A stretch of 64,000 nucleotides of DNA from Synaphobranchus kaupii (GCA_029718625.1 CM056376.1:95151945-95215944); one strand, 5' to 3'; shown: positions 1 through 10,892, numbered from the stretch's first letter. The notes: generated from the letters alone by a model not told the origin. A program made the numbers and translations.

Positions 1-452
1 AGCAACACAAAAGACTAGCAGCTGACCTAGAAACACAAAGCAAGTAAACAAGTGACCGGTAATGCTGCAATTTACATTAACTAAACAGTGACTACACTAC
101 AAACAGTTCAATCAACTAACGCACAGCTGAACCAAATGAACAACACAATACTTTAGCCTATCCGACGGTAGATTGACAACTCTGGTCTGATTGCACTCTG
201 AACTAGGAATTCAAAACACGCTATTTATTCACTCAGGTGAATCTATTTCCGATTAGCAACACAAAAGACTAGCAGCTGACCTAGAAACACAAAGCAAGTA
301 AACAAGTGACCGGTAATGCTGCAATTTACATTAACTAAACAGTGACTACACTACAAACAGTTCAATCAACTAACGCACAGCTGAACCAAATGAAAAACAC
401 GATACTTTAGCCTATCCGACGGTAGATTGACAACGCTGGTCTGATTGCACTC
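1..452. repeat. 254-bp direct tandem duplication (two copies)
   Basis: The sequence starting agcaacacaaaagactagca at base 1 starts again at base 255 and stays almost identical for about 198 bases, to about 452, where the second copy is cut by the left end of the next element. The period is 254 bases. The first copy may begin outside the window. No coding potential or terminal inverted repeats are visible, so it may be a short satellite or a local duplication. Confidence 0.85.
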
Positions 453-1061
453 TTACACACCACGTGACTTTACGATTTTCTCAGATGAATTATGAGACAA
501 AATGGAGATCCGCCATTTTTATTTCCCGGTCAAATAAAGCGAATGGGTAAGCTGCCGGTATTGTACTTATAGTTTATGCTTATAGTTATAGTACATTCAT
601 AGAATATCTTTCTTATTTCGTAATTGCATTTTAATGTATAATTCTCGAGCTTATTCCTCTCTGCTTTATCTGTGTGGGTTGCTATTTATAGGCTAGTCTT
701 GTAGGCTATTACTTGCATTATACTAGCTGACTTTAGCTAGGTCTGTTTAGATCAGTGCATACTGCATGGCTGCAATATGATTTTTAATGGATTTAGCTTG
801 TGAGCTAGCCATCAGAGCGTGTTGTCTTCGGTTCTTTTGAGACGTATAACATGAGCAGGGTTCGTACGGTCATGAAAAACCTGGAAAAGTCATGGAATTT
901 GAAAAGTGTTGTTTTCAGGCCTGGAAAGGTGCTTGAAAAAAATAAAATCTCAAAAGTTTTGGAAAAGTCATGGAAATTTCTTAAATGAATGTTTTCATGT
1001 CGTTAATTTATGCTGAGTTTAAAATAATGCTTAAAAAAAAAAAAGTAGCCTACGTTACCAG

Positions 1062-1951
1062 GGGCCGGTTGCACCAGCTATACGTAAGTTCAAACGTAGG
1101 CTAGTTATAACGTAAGTGTTTACTAAATGAAGGTTTACACATTACTAAATAAAAATGGGTTGCACCACACAAACTAGTTTGTACGTTGAGCTTAGTAGCT
1201 ACTAAATATTTACACCTACCCCTAAGGAGGTGTAAATTGTGGCGTAACCATAACCAACGGAAAACAAAATGAAAACATGGCCCGTTTAGAGCGTTTCGGA
1301 GGCTCTTACTGTTATTCCTACTAAACCGTTGTTTTGAAATCTTGTTGCCATTCGGTTGTTGCAAGCAAATATAAAATAAATACACAAATAAACTGTAAAC
1401 GTCTGTTCATCTAATTGGCTACCTCCGCCGTTTCTTCAGAAAACACGTTGTTTCAAAACAAAGCAAACAGAACACTCCCGTTATGTAACTTAGGTATGTA
1501 ACTTGTAAGTTTCCATATATTTTCAAAGCACATAATGGCTGTAACATAAATAAATAGGCTAAACAAACAAATAAGGATATTTTGAATTTTATTCGTAAAA
1601 ACATAAACATGCACACATTGTAATTCTGTTCAATGTTCTATTTTTTTCCATGGAATGCAAAATAGACGTAGCCTGTTAAACTCAATGCAAGTTTATTTCC
1701 GTGTTTACATTGTAGTTGGGATTGATTGGTTATGGATTTGTTATCGTCATGATAAAGCGACAATGTTTACCTTAGTATTGAACTAAGCATTACTTAGTTT
1801 TCACTAGCTAAGACATTACTTACGTATTGGTGGTGCAACCGAATTTAGTAAAACGATAGTTTGAAACTAACTAGTAGCAACTAATGACCTAGTAAATACT
1901 TTACGCGCAAACTTAGTCACGAACTTACGTATGACCGGTGCAACCCAGCCC
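1062..1951. mobile_element. Nested inverted-repeat element (Harbinger-like MITE?)
   Basis: The left end gggccggttgcacc followed by tatacgtaagttc is matched in inverted orientation near 1921-1951 (gaacttacgtatgaccggtg, then caacccagccc). The element lies inside the hAT-like element and is about 890 bp. G-rich ends followed by gttgcac resemble PIF/Harbinger MITEs, but no clear 3-bp target duplication is visible, so the class is inferred. Short open frames inside show no recognisable domain. Confidence 0.55.
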
Positions 1952-2061
1952 TGAAGTTTGGTGGCCACACTGCAAAGCCTCCGTTTGCAGACGGTTAGCT
2001 AAATTGATAATGCGCTAACGTTATGCCAGGGCATTGTAGATTTAACCATGGTTGGTTACAA

Positions 2062-2322
2062 ATGGAAAAGTACAAGTCTTGGGTCGCTACAGACAAAGTC
2101 CCGGGACGAGCGTAGTGCAGCTTGTGTTGTAAAACGTTCGATATATCAAACATGGGAGAGGCGGCATTAACGAGCCATGCCAGAGGAACCAAACATCAGG
2201 CTGCTACTGCTCGCGAAGCTAGCCCAAACCCCATCACCGGCTTTTTCACCACACACTACCCACTTCAAGCGACTCACGTTGTCCAACGTGTCGAAGCAAA
2301 GGGCATATGTGATGTTATTTGA
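2062..2322 (+). pseudogene. hAT transposase N-terminal zinc-finger fragment
   Basis: From an ATG at 2062 the frame reads a short leader (MEKYKSWVATDKVPGRA), hits a TAG at 2113-2115, then continues in the same frame with C-S-L-C-C-K-T-F-x-I-S-N-M, an SHARGTKH block and a basic tail to 2322. Cys-x2-Cys followed by His-x5-His is the BED/C2H2-like finger at the N terminus of several fish hAT transposases, where it binds the terminal repeats. No DDE catalytic part follows inside the element, so this is a deletion derivative. The in-frame stop makes a functional product unlikely. The zinc-finger call is from pattern recognition of Cys/His spacing and the surrounding motif. Confidence 0.6.
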
Positions 2323-2862
2323 CGAAAGCCTGAACCACTACTTACAGTCCAAACAGATGGATTTGCACCTGTGAGGCTATGGGATTCGTTTTAGTTGGTT
2401 TATGGTCATTGAGTTAGTTGTCAACTCAACTTTTAGTTAAAATTTGCTAATGTGTGCACTAGCTGGATGCCACTATACATACTTATTGATGTGTCAAGTG
2501 TCAAGTGCCAAAGTATATTTATAAATGTTTATTCTTTTAATCAAACTATTGTCTGTCATTCATTTGTGTCATTTAAGGTATAGTGTAAGCTTTGGAATTC
2601 TCATTGTTAGTTTAAATACTACATTTTATCCTCACTTTTCCATGTATACACCGAGACTTCGCAGAATGTTTGGTCATGGAAATTTGGTTTAAAGTCATGG
2701 AAAACTCATGGAAAAGTCATGGAAATCCATTGGTCAAAATGTATATGAACCCTGCATGAGAAAACCGAGCAGATCTGTAATAGAAACAACCGCATCTCCC
2801 CGTTAACTTCTGTAATGAACTGCGATTCCCATGATTCAGTGCGCTGTCTGTGTGTATTGCCC

Positions 2863-3690
2863 AAGGGGCCAAGACTGGGCTTTCGTTTTGAAGCTCACTT
2901 CCTGGTGCCGTTGCTCACTAGCACCACTGCGGTTGGCTCCAGTATAGGTCTTTCCCCATGTAAGTCAATGGCAGCAATGTGGTCAAAATTCTCAGTCAAT
3001 AAATTTTTCCCACAAAAAAATGTAATTGCAATAGGTGCCTTTCCTTCATCTAATGCCTCTGCATGTGCTGATTTTTTAAAAATATTGTGTCGTTTGGACA
3101 GAGTATTAACATTTGTTCAGGACCAATCAGAGGGACAGGTTGAGTCCTGGGATCACTGGGATAGATGGGTTCTATATGGTTCTCACTGCCCTACTCGGAG
3201 GGGCGGGACCAGAAGGGGGAGACAACAATCATTGGTCTAAAACAGACCTATTTTTATACAGTCTATGCTTGGGGCAGGGAGACACGCTGTATTTTTGAGT
3301 GGAAGTCGATGGAGAACATCCCTTAGTAGCCTACCGTGAACAAGCTGTTGTTTTGTGGACGCAGTTCGTAGCATAATAAATTGAGTGCCTTACCCGCTCA
3401 TCTTCAACATGTTTGTCATCACATATTCATTTTGGTTGGAGCAAGCTATGATGTGTCTACTACGAAAAACAATACTGTTTCATAAGATGAGACAGAAAGG
3501 GATGTTGCAGCTACACTACAGGCCCAGTGTCTCGGAGAAAGCAGCCAAACTGTGGGTTAAATGTCTCAAATCAATTGCTCCATACCTGTATAACTTTATC
3601 AATTTAGATATTACTTTAGCTATTCCACCGCCTCCCGTACGCAATCGCCGTACTTCCCCTGTCACGAACGTTACCATTGCTTAGCAATGC
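2863..3690. other. Interior of the large unit, no recognisable gene
   Basis: Frames of 99-141 codons occur on the plus strand (2815-3240 and 3385-3684) but show no domain I recognise. The segment 3234-3268 ends in a tatttttatacagtctatg motif seen at the ends of many fish repeats. I see no splice-site pattern or promoter that would support a gene. Confidence 0.4.
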
Positions 3691-3696
3691 TGGGTT

Positions 3697-3789
3697 AGCT
3701 AGCTAGCAAGCTAACAATATCTCACGGCAAGTCGTTTTAAAATTTAGCTAGCAAGCTAACGATCGCTTATGGCAAGCCATTTTAATTAA
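3697..3789. repeat. Imperfect ~50-bp tandem duplication
   Basis: The block gctagcaagctaac, a 15-20-base spacer, then ggcaag(t/c)c and gttttaa/cattttaa is present twice in a row. The copies differ by several substitutions. Confidence 0.6.
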
Positions 3790-4283
3790 CAGTTATTTGA
3801 CTTCCTTAAAGTCATCCTTGCTGGCTGGCCATATAAGTTGGCTAGCTACCGTGATTGCCTAGCTAACATTACTAATGTTGGGACGAGGTCCAATTTCATC
3901 CTTACAAAGACGTTAGATGGAAAGAGGGAACTGCATGCATGTCTCCATATAGACTTGGTTCATTAATTTACATGCTTCTTCCTGATCCATAGCTCAGGTG
4001 GTGCTGTTCATTGTATTTCATTACACATTAAATACTGCTCATCTACAAACTCTTTTAATGTAATTGTGTACTGTCTGTAATAGGATAACTGTTCTCATTC
4101 TTGTCAATAGAGGGCGTTATGGTTACGCGAATGTCTGCATACATTTCTTTGGAACGCATGTCTCTCTCCGTGTTTATCTTCATGCATTATTCATCATTAG
4201 TTAGCTATAAAAAATAAGTGATATCAGATCAAAAACGTCTACCAAGTTACTCACGCATAGCCTACATAGCGCTGTCTATAAGT

Positions 4284-4683
4284 TCTTAATTCCTACTTGC
4301 AAAAACTAGGCCTGCCTTTAAAAGTCTTGATATCAAAATGTGGCCAAGTTACAACTAACAATATTGCCTATCGTAGCTCACACTAAATAAACTAGCTCTA
4401 TTCCAAAGCAATGCTATCCAAACTTTCCTAAATTATTTAATGCAACTTGGCCCTGTGTTTCGTCATCTTACCATCTCAAGATAATGTGGTCAATGAAACT
4501 GTATGTGCCACATCAAACTGCAAAATGAAAATAATTTATAGTGGAAATACTCTGATTCAGATGTGTTGCACTTAGAAATTAAACAGAAAAATTACTACAC
4601 TATAGGGCATGTTTGAACAATTGTCTGCATCCACTGCTTTGGGTCTATGAAAAGCACAGAATGAATGAAATGTATTATTATTA

Positions 4684-4719
<36 letters not shown>

Positions 4720-5378
4720 GTATTTATTGATTTATTCATTTGGATTTCTATCAAAACATGTGTGGTCCTACAGAGCATAGATATCCTTGTGTTCACAAAA
4801 TTCTGTTTGCAAATATCATAAATACTATTATGTTAAGAAAATTGGTACTATTACTTATTTGCCACCATCTGACCCACAAACATGTGTGGATACGTTTGTA
4901 AAAATGCTATATGTACGCTATTTTCTAGGTAAAAATATTACTCATTTGTATCTGCATTTATTTATTCATCACCCCTTTCTCTATTGTACATGATGTTTCT
5001 TGATATAAATGTCTGTTTGTGAATTGTAAAGAATTCTGTAGCAGCAGTTAACATTTTAAAACCTGTACATTTTCTAAAGTAAACTTGCCAACAAAGTACA
5101 ACCATATCCTTTCTGGAGTGTAATTATTCATCAACTGTTAAAAACATTCATTGAAATCATATGTTGTTCCATGAGGCACAATCTCTTCACATGCAAAGAT
5201 GAAGAAACACAGGGCCAAATTGCATTAAATAATTTACGAAAGTTTGGATAGCATTGCTTTGGAATAGAGCTAGTTCATTTAGTGTGAGCTACGATAGGCA
5301 ATATTGTTAGTTGTAACTTGGCCACATTTTGATATCAAGACTTTTAAAGGCAGGCCTAGTTTTTGCAAGTTGGAATTA
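4284..5378. mobile_element. Foldback element with ~170-bp inverted arms
   Basis: Bases ~4284-4465 and ~5200-5378 are inverted copies, sharing for example acttgcaaaaactaggcctg, gatatcaaaatgtggccaag and aaacacagggcca. The arms are close to identical with few substitutions. The loop of about 730 bases is AT-rich, contains a (TTA)n run at about 4673-4718, and shows no protein domain. Outside the arms similarity fades gradually, so exact ends and a target duplication cannot be given. It lies within the 453-7495 unit. Confidence 0.7.
4673..4718. repeat. (TTA)n microsatellite
   Basis: An almost uninterrupted run of the trinucleotide tta/att. Confidence 0.95.
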
Positions 5379-5517
5379 AGATATAATATATAACCTACAG
5401 CCATTGCACAGCTCCTACTTTTCCCACACATACCCTCTCACTCCTACTAGCTAGCAGCTATCTAACGCTAGCTAATTTATTCGCTGCTGTGGCTTTGTCA
5501 CAGGTAACATTACTTAC

Positions 5518-5647
5518 CACTCAAGCCAAACTTCTCCCCAATCGCTGCCCAGATGTCCTCCTTCATCTTCTTTTTTTTGTAGTCTGGGTGGTTGAGATTA
5601 TACAAGAACGGGTTCTTCTCCACAGCTTGTATCAGTTGCTCCTCCAT
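5518..5647 (-). pseudogene. First exon of a MADF (Myb/SANT-like) domain protein
   Basis: On the minus strand an ATG at 5647 opens MEEQLIQAVEKNPFLYNLNH, followed by a lysine-rich stretch and EDIWAAIGEKFGLSG. This is the first half of a MADF domain, a DNA-binding fold related to Myb/SANT, with its typical I-x-x-V-x-x-x-P-x-L-Y and W-x-x-I motifs. The exon runs straight into GTAAGTA at 5511-5517, a good splice donor. MADF/Myb-like proteins accompany the transposase in PIF/Harbinger elements and also occur as host factors. I see no second exon downstream within the unit. An upstream in-frame ATG at 5770 would add 41 residues that do not look like MADF, so 5647 is preferred. The exon reads open, but the gene is likely a fragment. 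Confidence 0.55.
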
Positions 5648-5757
5648 AACGAACAGAAAAACTAGTCTCATAATACATAACAGAATGTGATTTTTGATTG
5701 GCTGTAAATTGTCTCGTTTTACAGCGTCATGAAAAATCGCTCTAGGAGTGATCACAA

Positions 5758-6435
5758 TAGTGATGGGCATTCCGGCTCTTTTCAGTGAGTCAGATCATTT
5801 GGCTCAGCTCACCAATAAGAGCCGGCTCTTTCGGCTCCCAAACGGCTCTTCATTCAGTAGCATTTCCGGTTTTTCAAAAACGGCCAAAGTTAGCAATATT
5901 TTGACCTATGATTGGTGTTTGTGCACATCTATCACTTAAATTGTTGAATGGAATCTTACTCTACCTTCTAATTACCAAAATAAGATTATTTCACATTTTG
6001 TTTGTTATAAAAACTATTTAAATAAATGTAAAAACAGTAACAGTAAGCTATTACACATGTGCATTGAAAGTAGGGCATTTTTATGTCTTGAAATAAATTG
6101 CACAATAAACACAGTGCATAGTTGAACATTTCAAAACAAATAGACACTCATAAAATAGAACATAATATTGTGTCATAAAGAAAAATAAATAAATGCATAA
6201 AAAAATAAATGTGCAAAACTGCAGCATCAGAATGATTAAACTGGTTTTAAAATGATTATTAATGTTGTTTTATTTATTTTTGGCCTAAAAAATTATTCTC
6301 TTTGATTACAGATGGAACTTGTCTTGTGTTCATTTACAAAACAAATTGGCTCTTCAGATATGCGAGTCGCCTCCCAACTTTCACCTAAAAGAGCCGGCTC
6401 AAAGAGCCAACTCATTCGCGAACGACACACCACTA
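5758..6435. mobile_element. hAT MITE, 678 bp, 8-bp TSD
   Basis: Ends are tagtgatgggcattccg and, inverted, tagtggtgtgtcgttcgcg; both arms carry agagccggctctt motifs subterminally. The flanks GATCACAA (5750-5757) and GAGCACAA (6436-6443) match at 7 of 8 positions, the length expected for hAT. The interior is AT-rich without a transposase frame. It sits just upstream of the MADF exon start and so separates it from its original 5' flank. Confidence 0.8.
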
Positions 6436-6443
6436 GAGCACAA

Positions 6444-6979
6444 CGATAGGAATATTTATCGTTCTGGCTGGTTTTATAGTTGCCGTTGTAGTGTGGACAT
6501 ATCCATTCACTTTGCTTTGAATGATTAAAAATGTTTTAATAGTTATAGTTATCATTATAGTTACCGTCGTAGTGTGAACGGCCCTTTATATTATATATTT
6601 CTATACAATTCTTATACAATCTCTCAATGTTTTTTTTATAAGGAGTACCATGTATTAGGGAACTATTTAATTTTAGCATGAAATGTATATGCTAGCTCTC
6701 TACCACATATTTATTTTATTTAAGTTTTGTATATGGCATATGTGATTTTTATAAGATTTTTACAGACCTTTTGCATATGGGATTACCTTCGTAAGCATTT
6801 AGGAATCCTGTTATTTGCAGACTGGCAGACTTTTTTTTGTTGGTTTTATGAATGAAGTTCAACCATCGAGATAAATAAGAAGAACTGGAGACTGCTTCCG
6901 CTTACCAGTTCCATGGATTCCTATGGGAGCTGCTCATTGGGGCATGAAGCCAATTCAGTGGTCAACCCGTCATGTCTCT
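6444..6979. other. Interior of the large unit, nothing coding seen
   Basis: The segment is AT-rich. A stretch ending near 6588 (gtgtgaacggccctttata) resembles the end of a DNA-element terminal repeat, but no partner was found. Confidence 0.35.
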
Positions 6980-7495
6980 GGCAATACACACAGACAGCGC
7001 ACAGAATCATGGGAATCGCAGTTCATTACAGAAGTTATCAGGGAGAAGCGGTTGTTTCTATTACAGATCTGCTCGGTTTTCTCATGTTATACGTCTCAAA
7101 AGAACCGAAAATGACACGCTCTGATGGCTAGCTCACCAGCTAAATCCATTAATAATCATATTGCAACCTATGCAGTATGCACTGATCTGAACAGTCCTAG
7201 CTAACGTCAGCTAGTATAATGCAAGTAATAGCCTACAAGACTAGCCTATAAATAGCAACCCACACAGATAAAGCAGAGACGAAGAAGCTCAAGAATTATA
7301 CAATCATATTGCATTAAAATGCAATTACGAAATAAGAAAGGTATTCTATGAATGTACTATAACTATAAGCATAAACTATAAGTACAATACCGGCAGCTTA
7401 CCCATTCGCTTTATTTGACCGTGAAATAAAAATGGTGGATCTCCGTTTTGTCTCGTAATTCATCGGAGAAAATTGTAAAGTCACGTGGTGTGTAA

Positions 7496-7830
7496 TCTGA
7501 TTCGTAAAATATGTATGAATTTTCGGTACTGGAATTTTGTAGAATAGATACGACTGGGCTGTGAGACCAGGTTGATCGATTGTATTGTAGTAAGAGGACA
7601 TTCTTATCTCCTGAAATGTTTGCTGTGGAAGAATTTCGGAATTTAAAAACACCTTCAAATTTGAGAAAACATTGGTACGTTAACGGTATTGTAGCAAAGT
7701 TAGCTATTTCATGTTTAAACTTTCCCTGTAAACCTTTGCTAACCCCGAGAGTGCGTGATTTCAAATCGGCTAAAAAGTTCACGTTCATTTCAGCTGACAC
7801 CCAATTAGTCAAACGGCGTGAGCTTTAGCC
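7496..7830. other. Open frames of unknown meaning next to the large unit
   Basis: Both strands are open here: 133 codons on the minus strand (7411-7812) and 82 on the plus strand (7580-7828). Neither shows a domain I recognise and the two overlap in antisense. The minus frame crosses the right inverted arm of the large unit, which argues against it being a host exon. Confidence 0.25.
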
Positions 7831-7914
7831 AATTTGCTGGTCCGAATTGGAATCATGCACGTTAGGTTAGTTAGTTGTTGATAGCTAGCTACCTTACGGT
7901 CTCCAAAGTTCAAA

Positions 7915-9140
7915 ACGTTTTCCAAGCCACTGGTCCATGCCATTCAACAGGGTTTGAAGAACCGCATCAGCTTCTTGGAGACTCAGAACTAGTAGCAGCT
8001 GTCATCTTGATGCCAAAATTCAAGACATCCTGGACCAAAGATTAAACTGTCTTCAAAAATGGTAAGGCAAAACTTGCTTCTTCTGAACAGATTATTTATT
8101 TTTAAATAACTGTATAGGGGTGTTCATTGAACTGTGCAGTGACCAACAATTAATTCAAATCTCACATTAAAGCTGCAGTATATAACTTGAGCATGCTTTG
8201 TTTACACTTTAATGAATGATAAATACCCACTTCTTCTTGAAGAATATAACGTAAATGCCTAATGAGCTTAGAACAACTGTCTTATCATATAGTAGACCAC
8301 AGTATAAGGGTATTTCACTTTTTTCAGGGGCAATTAGTCCTGACACCCAGAAGGTCAGACTATGAACTCTGTGGTTAGAGAAACATTTTTACAGTTCCCC
8401 AAACCCATCTTCAGAGTAGTAAATCTGAGGATAGGTTTGGTTCTGGGGAATGGTACACTTTATCAGGTAAATGACTTTACCTAACTATTTTGAACATCTC
8501 TTGAATCTAATTATTATAACTTCAAATGTAAATAAAAACATAAACTTCAGAATAAAATGCCTTTATATGGTGGTCTCGATCATGAGGCGTTTATAAGTTT
8601 CATTTTTCAATGAGGGGGTATTTAATTCATTTGAAATGTGTAAGCAAAGCATGCAGACGTTATGTCCTGTAGCTTTAAGAGTGGGGTGTGTCATCAATAA
8701 ATGTATGTATATTTAATTTTTCTATTGCCATATAAGCCCTACTCCATTCCTCTTATTAACTGAAAGATATGTACATATTTCATTGACTAATTATGTTCAA
8801 TTTCTGCATGTGTATGGGACATGCATTGTTTTTCATGACTGGTTCTGGACTACATCAATGTGGAAATGGAGCCCTTGCAGCCCCTCAGGGATGTTCATAC
8901 CAGCTCCTCTGAGGATGGTGACTTTTTCTCATCTCTAATCTCTCATCTCTAAGTCTAATGGACAAAGTACCAAGGAACTTGAGGGACATTTGGCCTGCTC
9001 TGCTGTCCACACTGATCTGCTGAAGACCTTCTCCTCCGTATGCAAGGTGTCCATCAAGTTAAACACACCCCTTCCTGCCTCAGTTGCATCTGAAAGACTA
9101 TTATTTAGCCCCAGGAGAGCCAGGATGGACTAGAAATTTT
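7915..9140 (+). pseudogene. Decayed hAT transposase gene (two visible blocks)
   Basis: Block 1 (about 7930-8062) reads, with frame changes, LVHAIQQG and then SELVAAVILMPKFKTSWTKD, stop, TVFKNG, and ends at a GTAAGG splice-donor-like site. Block 2 (about 8990-9140) reads LLKTFSSV, then VSIKLNTPLPASVASERL followed by FSPRRARMD, which matches the hAT C-terminal dimerisation region (N-T-x-L-P, S-x-x-E-R-L/F, R-x-x-R). The family protein moves hAT elements by cutting and pasting DNA. Here several stops and frameshifts are present and the DDE core is missing, so it cannot be active. No terminal repeats are recognisable around it. Confidence 0.6.
8070..8920. other. AT-rich stretch between the two hAT blocks
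   Basis: No frame, repeat arm or RNA-like fold stands out. It may be an intron or unrelated filler of the decayed hAT gene. Confidence 0.3.
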
Positions 9141-9703
9141 GAAAATCAGCATCTGCTAAAGCTGAACAGAAGCTTTTACAGCTTTGAATAGTAACATCTT
9201 GGAAAAAAAGAGCGTGACAGTCAGATTCTGTGTAGCCTGAGAGTTTCTTCTAAAGAGATTTAAACTTAGGGATAGGTTAACCATGTAAGGGGGTAGTTCA
9301 CCCACATTGCACAATTTTAGAATAGCTGTCTTACCTTGTGGTCTATGGGCTTGGAGTATTCACAGATTGCCTCTTGACTTCTGCTTTCAAGTGGCTAATG
9401 TAAGTATCATGTATATGTGTCATTTCAGGGTCCAGCACTTTAGGGCCTAGTAGGCAAGACAGCTATTACAGAAGTATGCAATTTGACTATCCCCTGAAAC
9501 AATGTAGATAAGTTTGCTGCTACACAAGTTCAACCCTCATACTGAATTAAGGTTCTTTATTGTCCCTTTTCATTGCAAATCTAACAGATTCTAGATATTA
9601 TTCACAGTGTTGTATTCTGCAATTGTATTGTAGGATGCAAGTCAGTGCACTCTTGTCCTCCAGATCACACACAATGCATGGTGTGTGTGTGTGTATGTGT
9701 GTA

Positions 9704-9775
9704 TACATTACCGTTCAAAAGTTTAGAATCACTGAGACATTTTTATGTTTTTGAAAGAAATTGATACTTTTATCA
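9704..9775 (+). mobile_element. Tc1-like terminal repeat fragment
   Basis: The stretch attaccgttcaaaagtttag, then aatcactgagac and tttttgaaagaaattgatac, is the common fish Tc1/mariner end that reads 'accgttcaaaagtttggggtcact' in other families. Only one end is present; no transposase follows. Confidence 0.6.
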
Positions 9776-9833
9776 ACAGTCCAGACATTGATAATATTAT
9801 AAACTACTATTTCTATTTCATTCTATTTCTACT

Positions 9834-10290
9834 GTAGGGACAATAGGAACTACAATTCCATACAGTCCACAAGAGGCTCTTCCTCCACGTTGGAAGTGAC
9901 GTAGGACGTTGCACCAGTTGTGATTTCCGCACTGTAACGTGATCCTGCGTAGCGGAAATGCGCGACTGGCCAGAAAGTTCATAAAAGGGACAACACAGCA
10001 AGTTCTTCCCAGTTCTTCCCGCAGTTTTCTTCCGGGCCAGTTGTCCGCTGAACGTGTCTCATCTCTGGGCCCGTGAGGCCTGGAGCACGCCCGGGGTCAG
10101 AGCCCTCGTTCCACAAGGAAGCACGGTCGTCCATGACACCGATCCAACTGAGCGAGGCGGCTCATCTACCCCTGGCTATCGGCCACGGAGGACCGGAGAC
10201 GAGACGCAAGGAGGCAACGCGAGCACCCGGTGGTGAAGAAGAACCACATGCAGCCCCTGATCCTGTAGCAGAGCACCGCCGGTGAGTCCC
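9834..10290 (+). promoter_or_regulatory. CpG-rich candidate promoter/5' leader or old LTR
   Basis: This segment is much richer in G+C and CpG than its surroundings. It contains a TATA-like cataaaag near 9979, a pyrimidine-rich stretch (ttcttcccagttcttcccgc) and a good splice donor (ccgccggtgagt) at about 10277-10288. The only plus frame (60 codons from 10054) has no known domain. It could be the promoter and first exon of a host transcript, or the LTR and leader of a retroelement whose start would be tgtagggacaataggaac near 9834. I cannot decide from sequence alone. Confidence 0.35.
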
Positions 10291-10891
10291 CAAAGAGACA
10301 AGCGGTCTGCAGTAGGATGGCGCTGCATAGTTTGGGAGAGATAATGCGACCGGTTCCATTATCCCGTACAAATGATGAAAGAAACCTGTTCTTTCCTCTT
10401 TTCATTGTGAGTGCAATCCAACGCAGGAAACCATCAAAAATACTTTGACTCAAGTAAGGCTGTAACATGGGCAACAGCATATTAGTTAGCAAAGGAAACA
10501 TGTTTGTGACTGGATGTATGTAACTGCTATTGAAAGGTTAATGTTCCGTAAAAGTTTTGTGTTACCGTTTTACTTTGGATGGTTTTAAGCCATCCACCGC
10601 GCTGCGTTAGGTTTAATGCATCCACGCACAGAGTGTATCTTGCATGTGATCTGTCTTTAAACACTAACCAGTCGTAATCCTAACACTACACGCTGATCTC
10701 AACGCACACGCATTTAAGCTTACGGCTATCCCCTATGTGTATGGTATGGCTCATGCGCCGCCATTAGCTAGCTCCAGCAAAAGCTAGTTTCAAACCTCCC
10801 TCCATCTTAGTTTCTTTGTTCTCACTGAACACGTGTCCGTGACAACCCCCCACACGTAGGAGAACATGGAAATTCCACACACGCCCAACGC

Positions 10892-10892
<1 letters not shown>
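10291..10892. other. No recognisable gene
   Basis: Short overlapping frames exist on the minus strand (up to 111 codons at 10166-10501), with no domain recognised. If the upstream CpG segment is a promoter, this would be its first intron. Confidence 0.3.

Larger units (their letters stand above)
856..2754. mobile_element. hAT-like non-autonomous element with 6-bp TSD
   Basis: Terminal inverted repeats cagggttc / gaaccctg bound 1899 bases. The target duplication CATGAG stands at 850-855 and 2755-2760. The uninterrupted target can be read in the inverted right arm of the host unit near 7085-7100, which confirms the insertion boundaries. Subterminal sequence at both ends is rich in gtcatggaaa motifs. 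A fragment encoding a hAT-type N-terminal zinc finger lies inside. A 6-bp duplication is not the usual 8 bp of hAT elements but is reported for some hAT subgroups; assignment rests on the zinc finger and TIR. Confidence 0.75.
453..7495. mobile_element. Large unit with ~510-bp inverted arms
   Basis: The left arm (453-849, continuing at 2761-2862 after an insertion) matches the right arm (6980-7495) in inverted orientation at high identity. The outer ends read ttacacaccacgtgac and gtcacgtggtgtgtaa. If the terminal TTA/TAA are target copies, they differ by one base, so a 3-bp TWA duplication (Harbinger-like) is possible but not shown. The left end lies inside the 254-bp repeat, yet the right flank does not continue that repeat, so ends or flanks have been rearranged. 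The interior holds a foldback element, a MADF exon on the minus strand and a hAT MITE. The family is not recognised; a Harbinger-like element or a segmental inverted duplication are the alternatives. Confidence 0.55.

Noticed and set aside
2815..3240. 141-codon plus-strand frame inside the large unit
   Set aside because: No domain, no splice context, and partly made of inverted-arm sequence.
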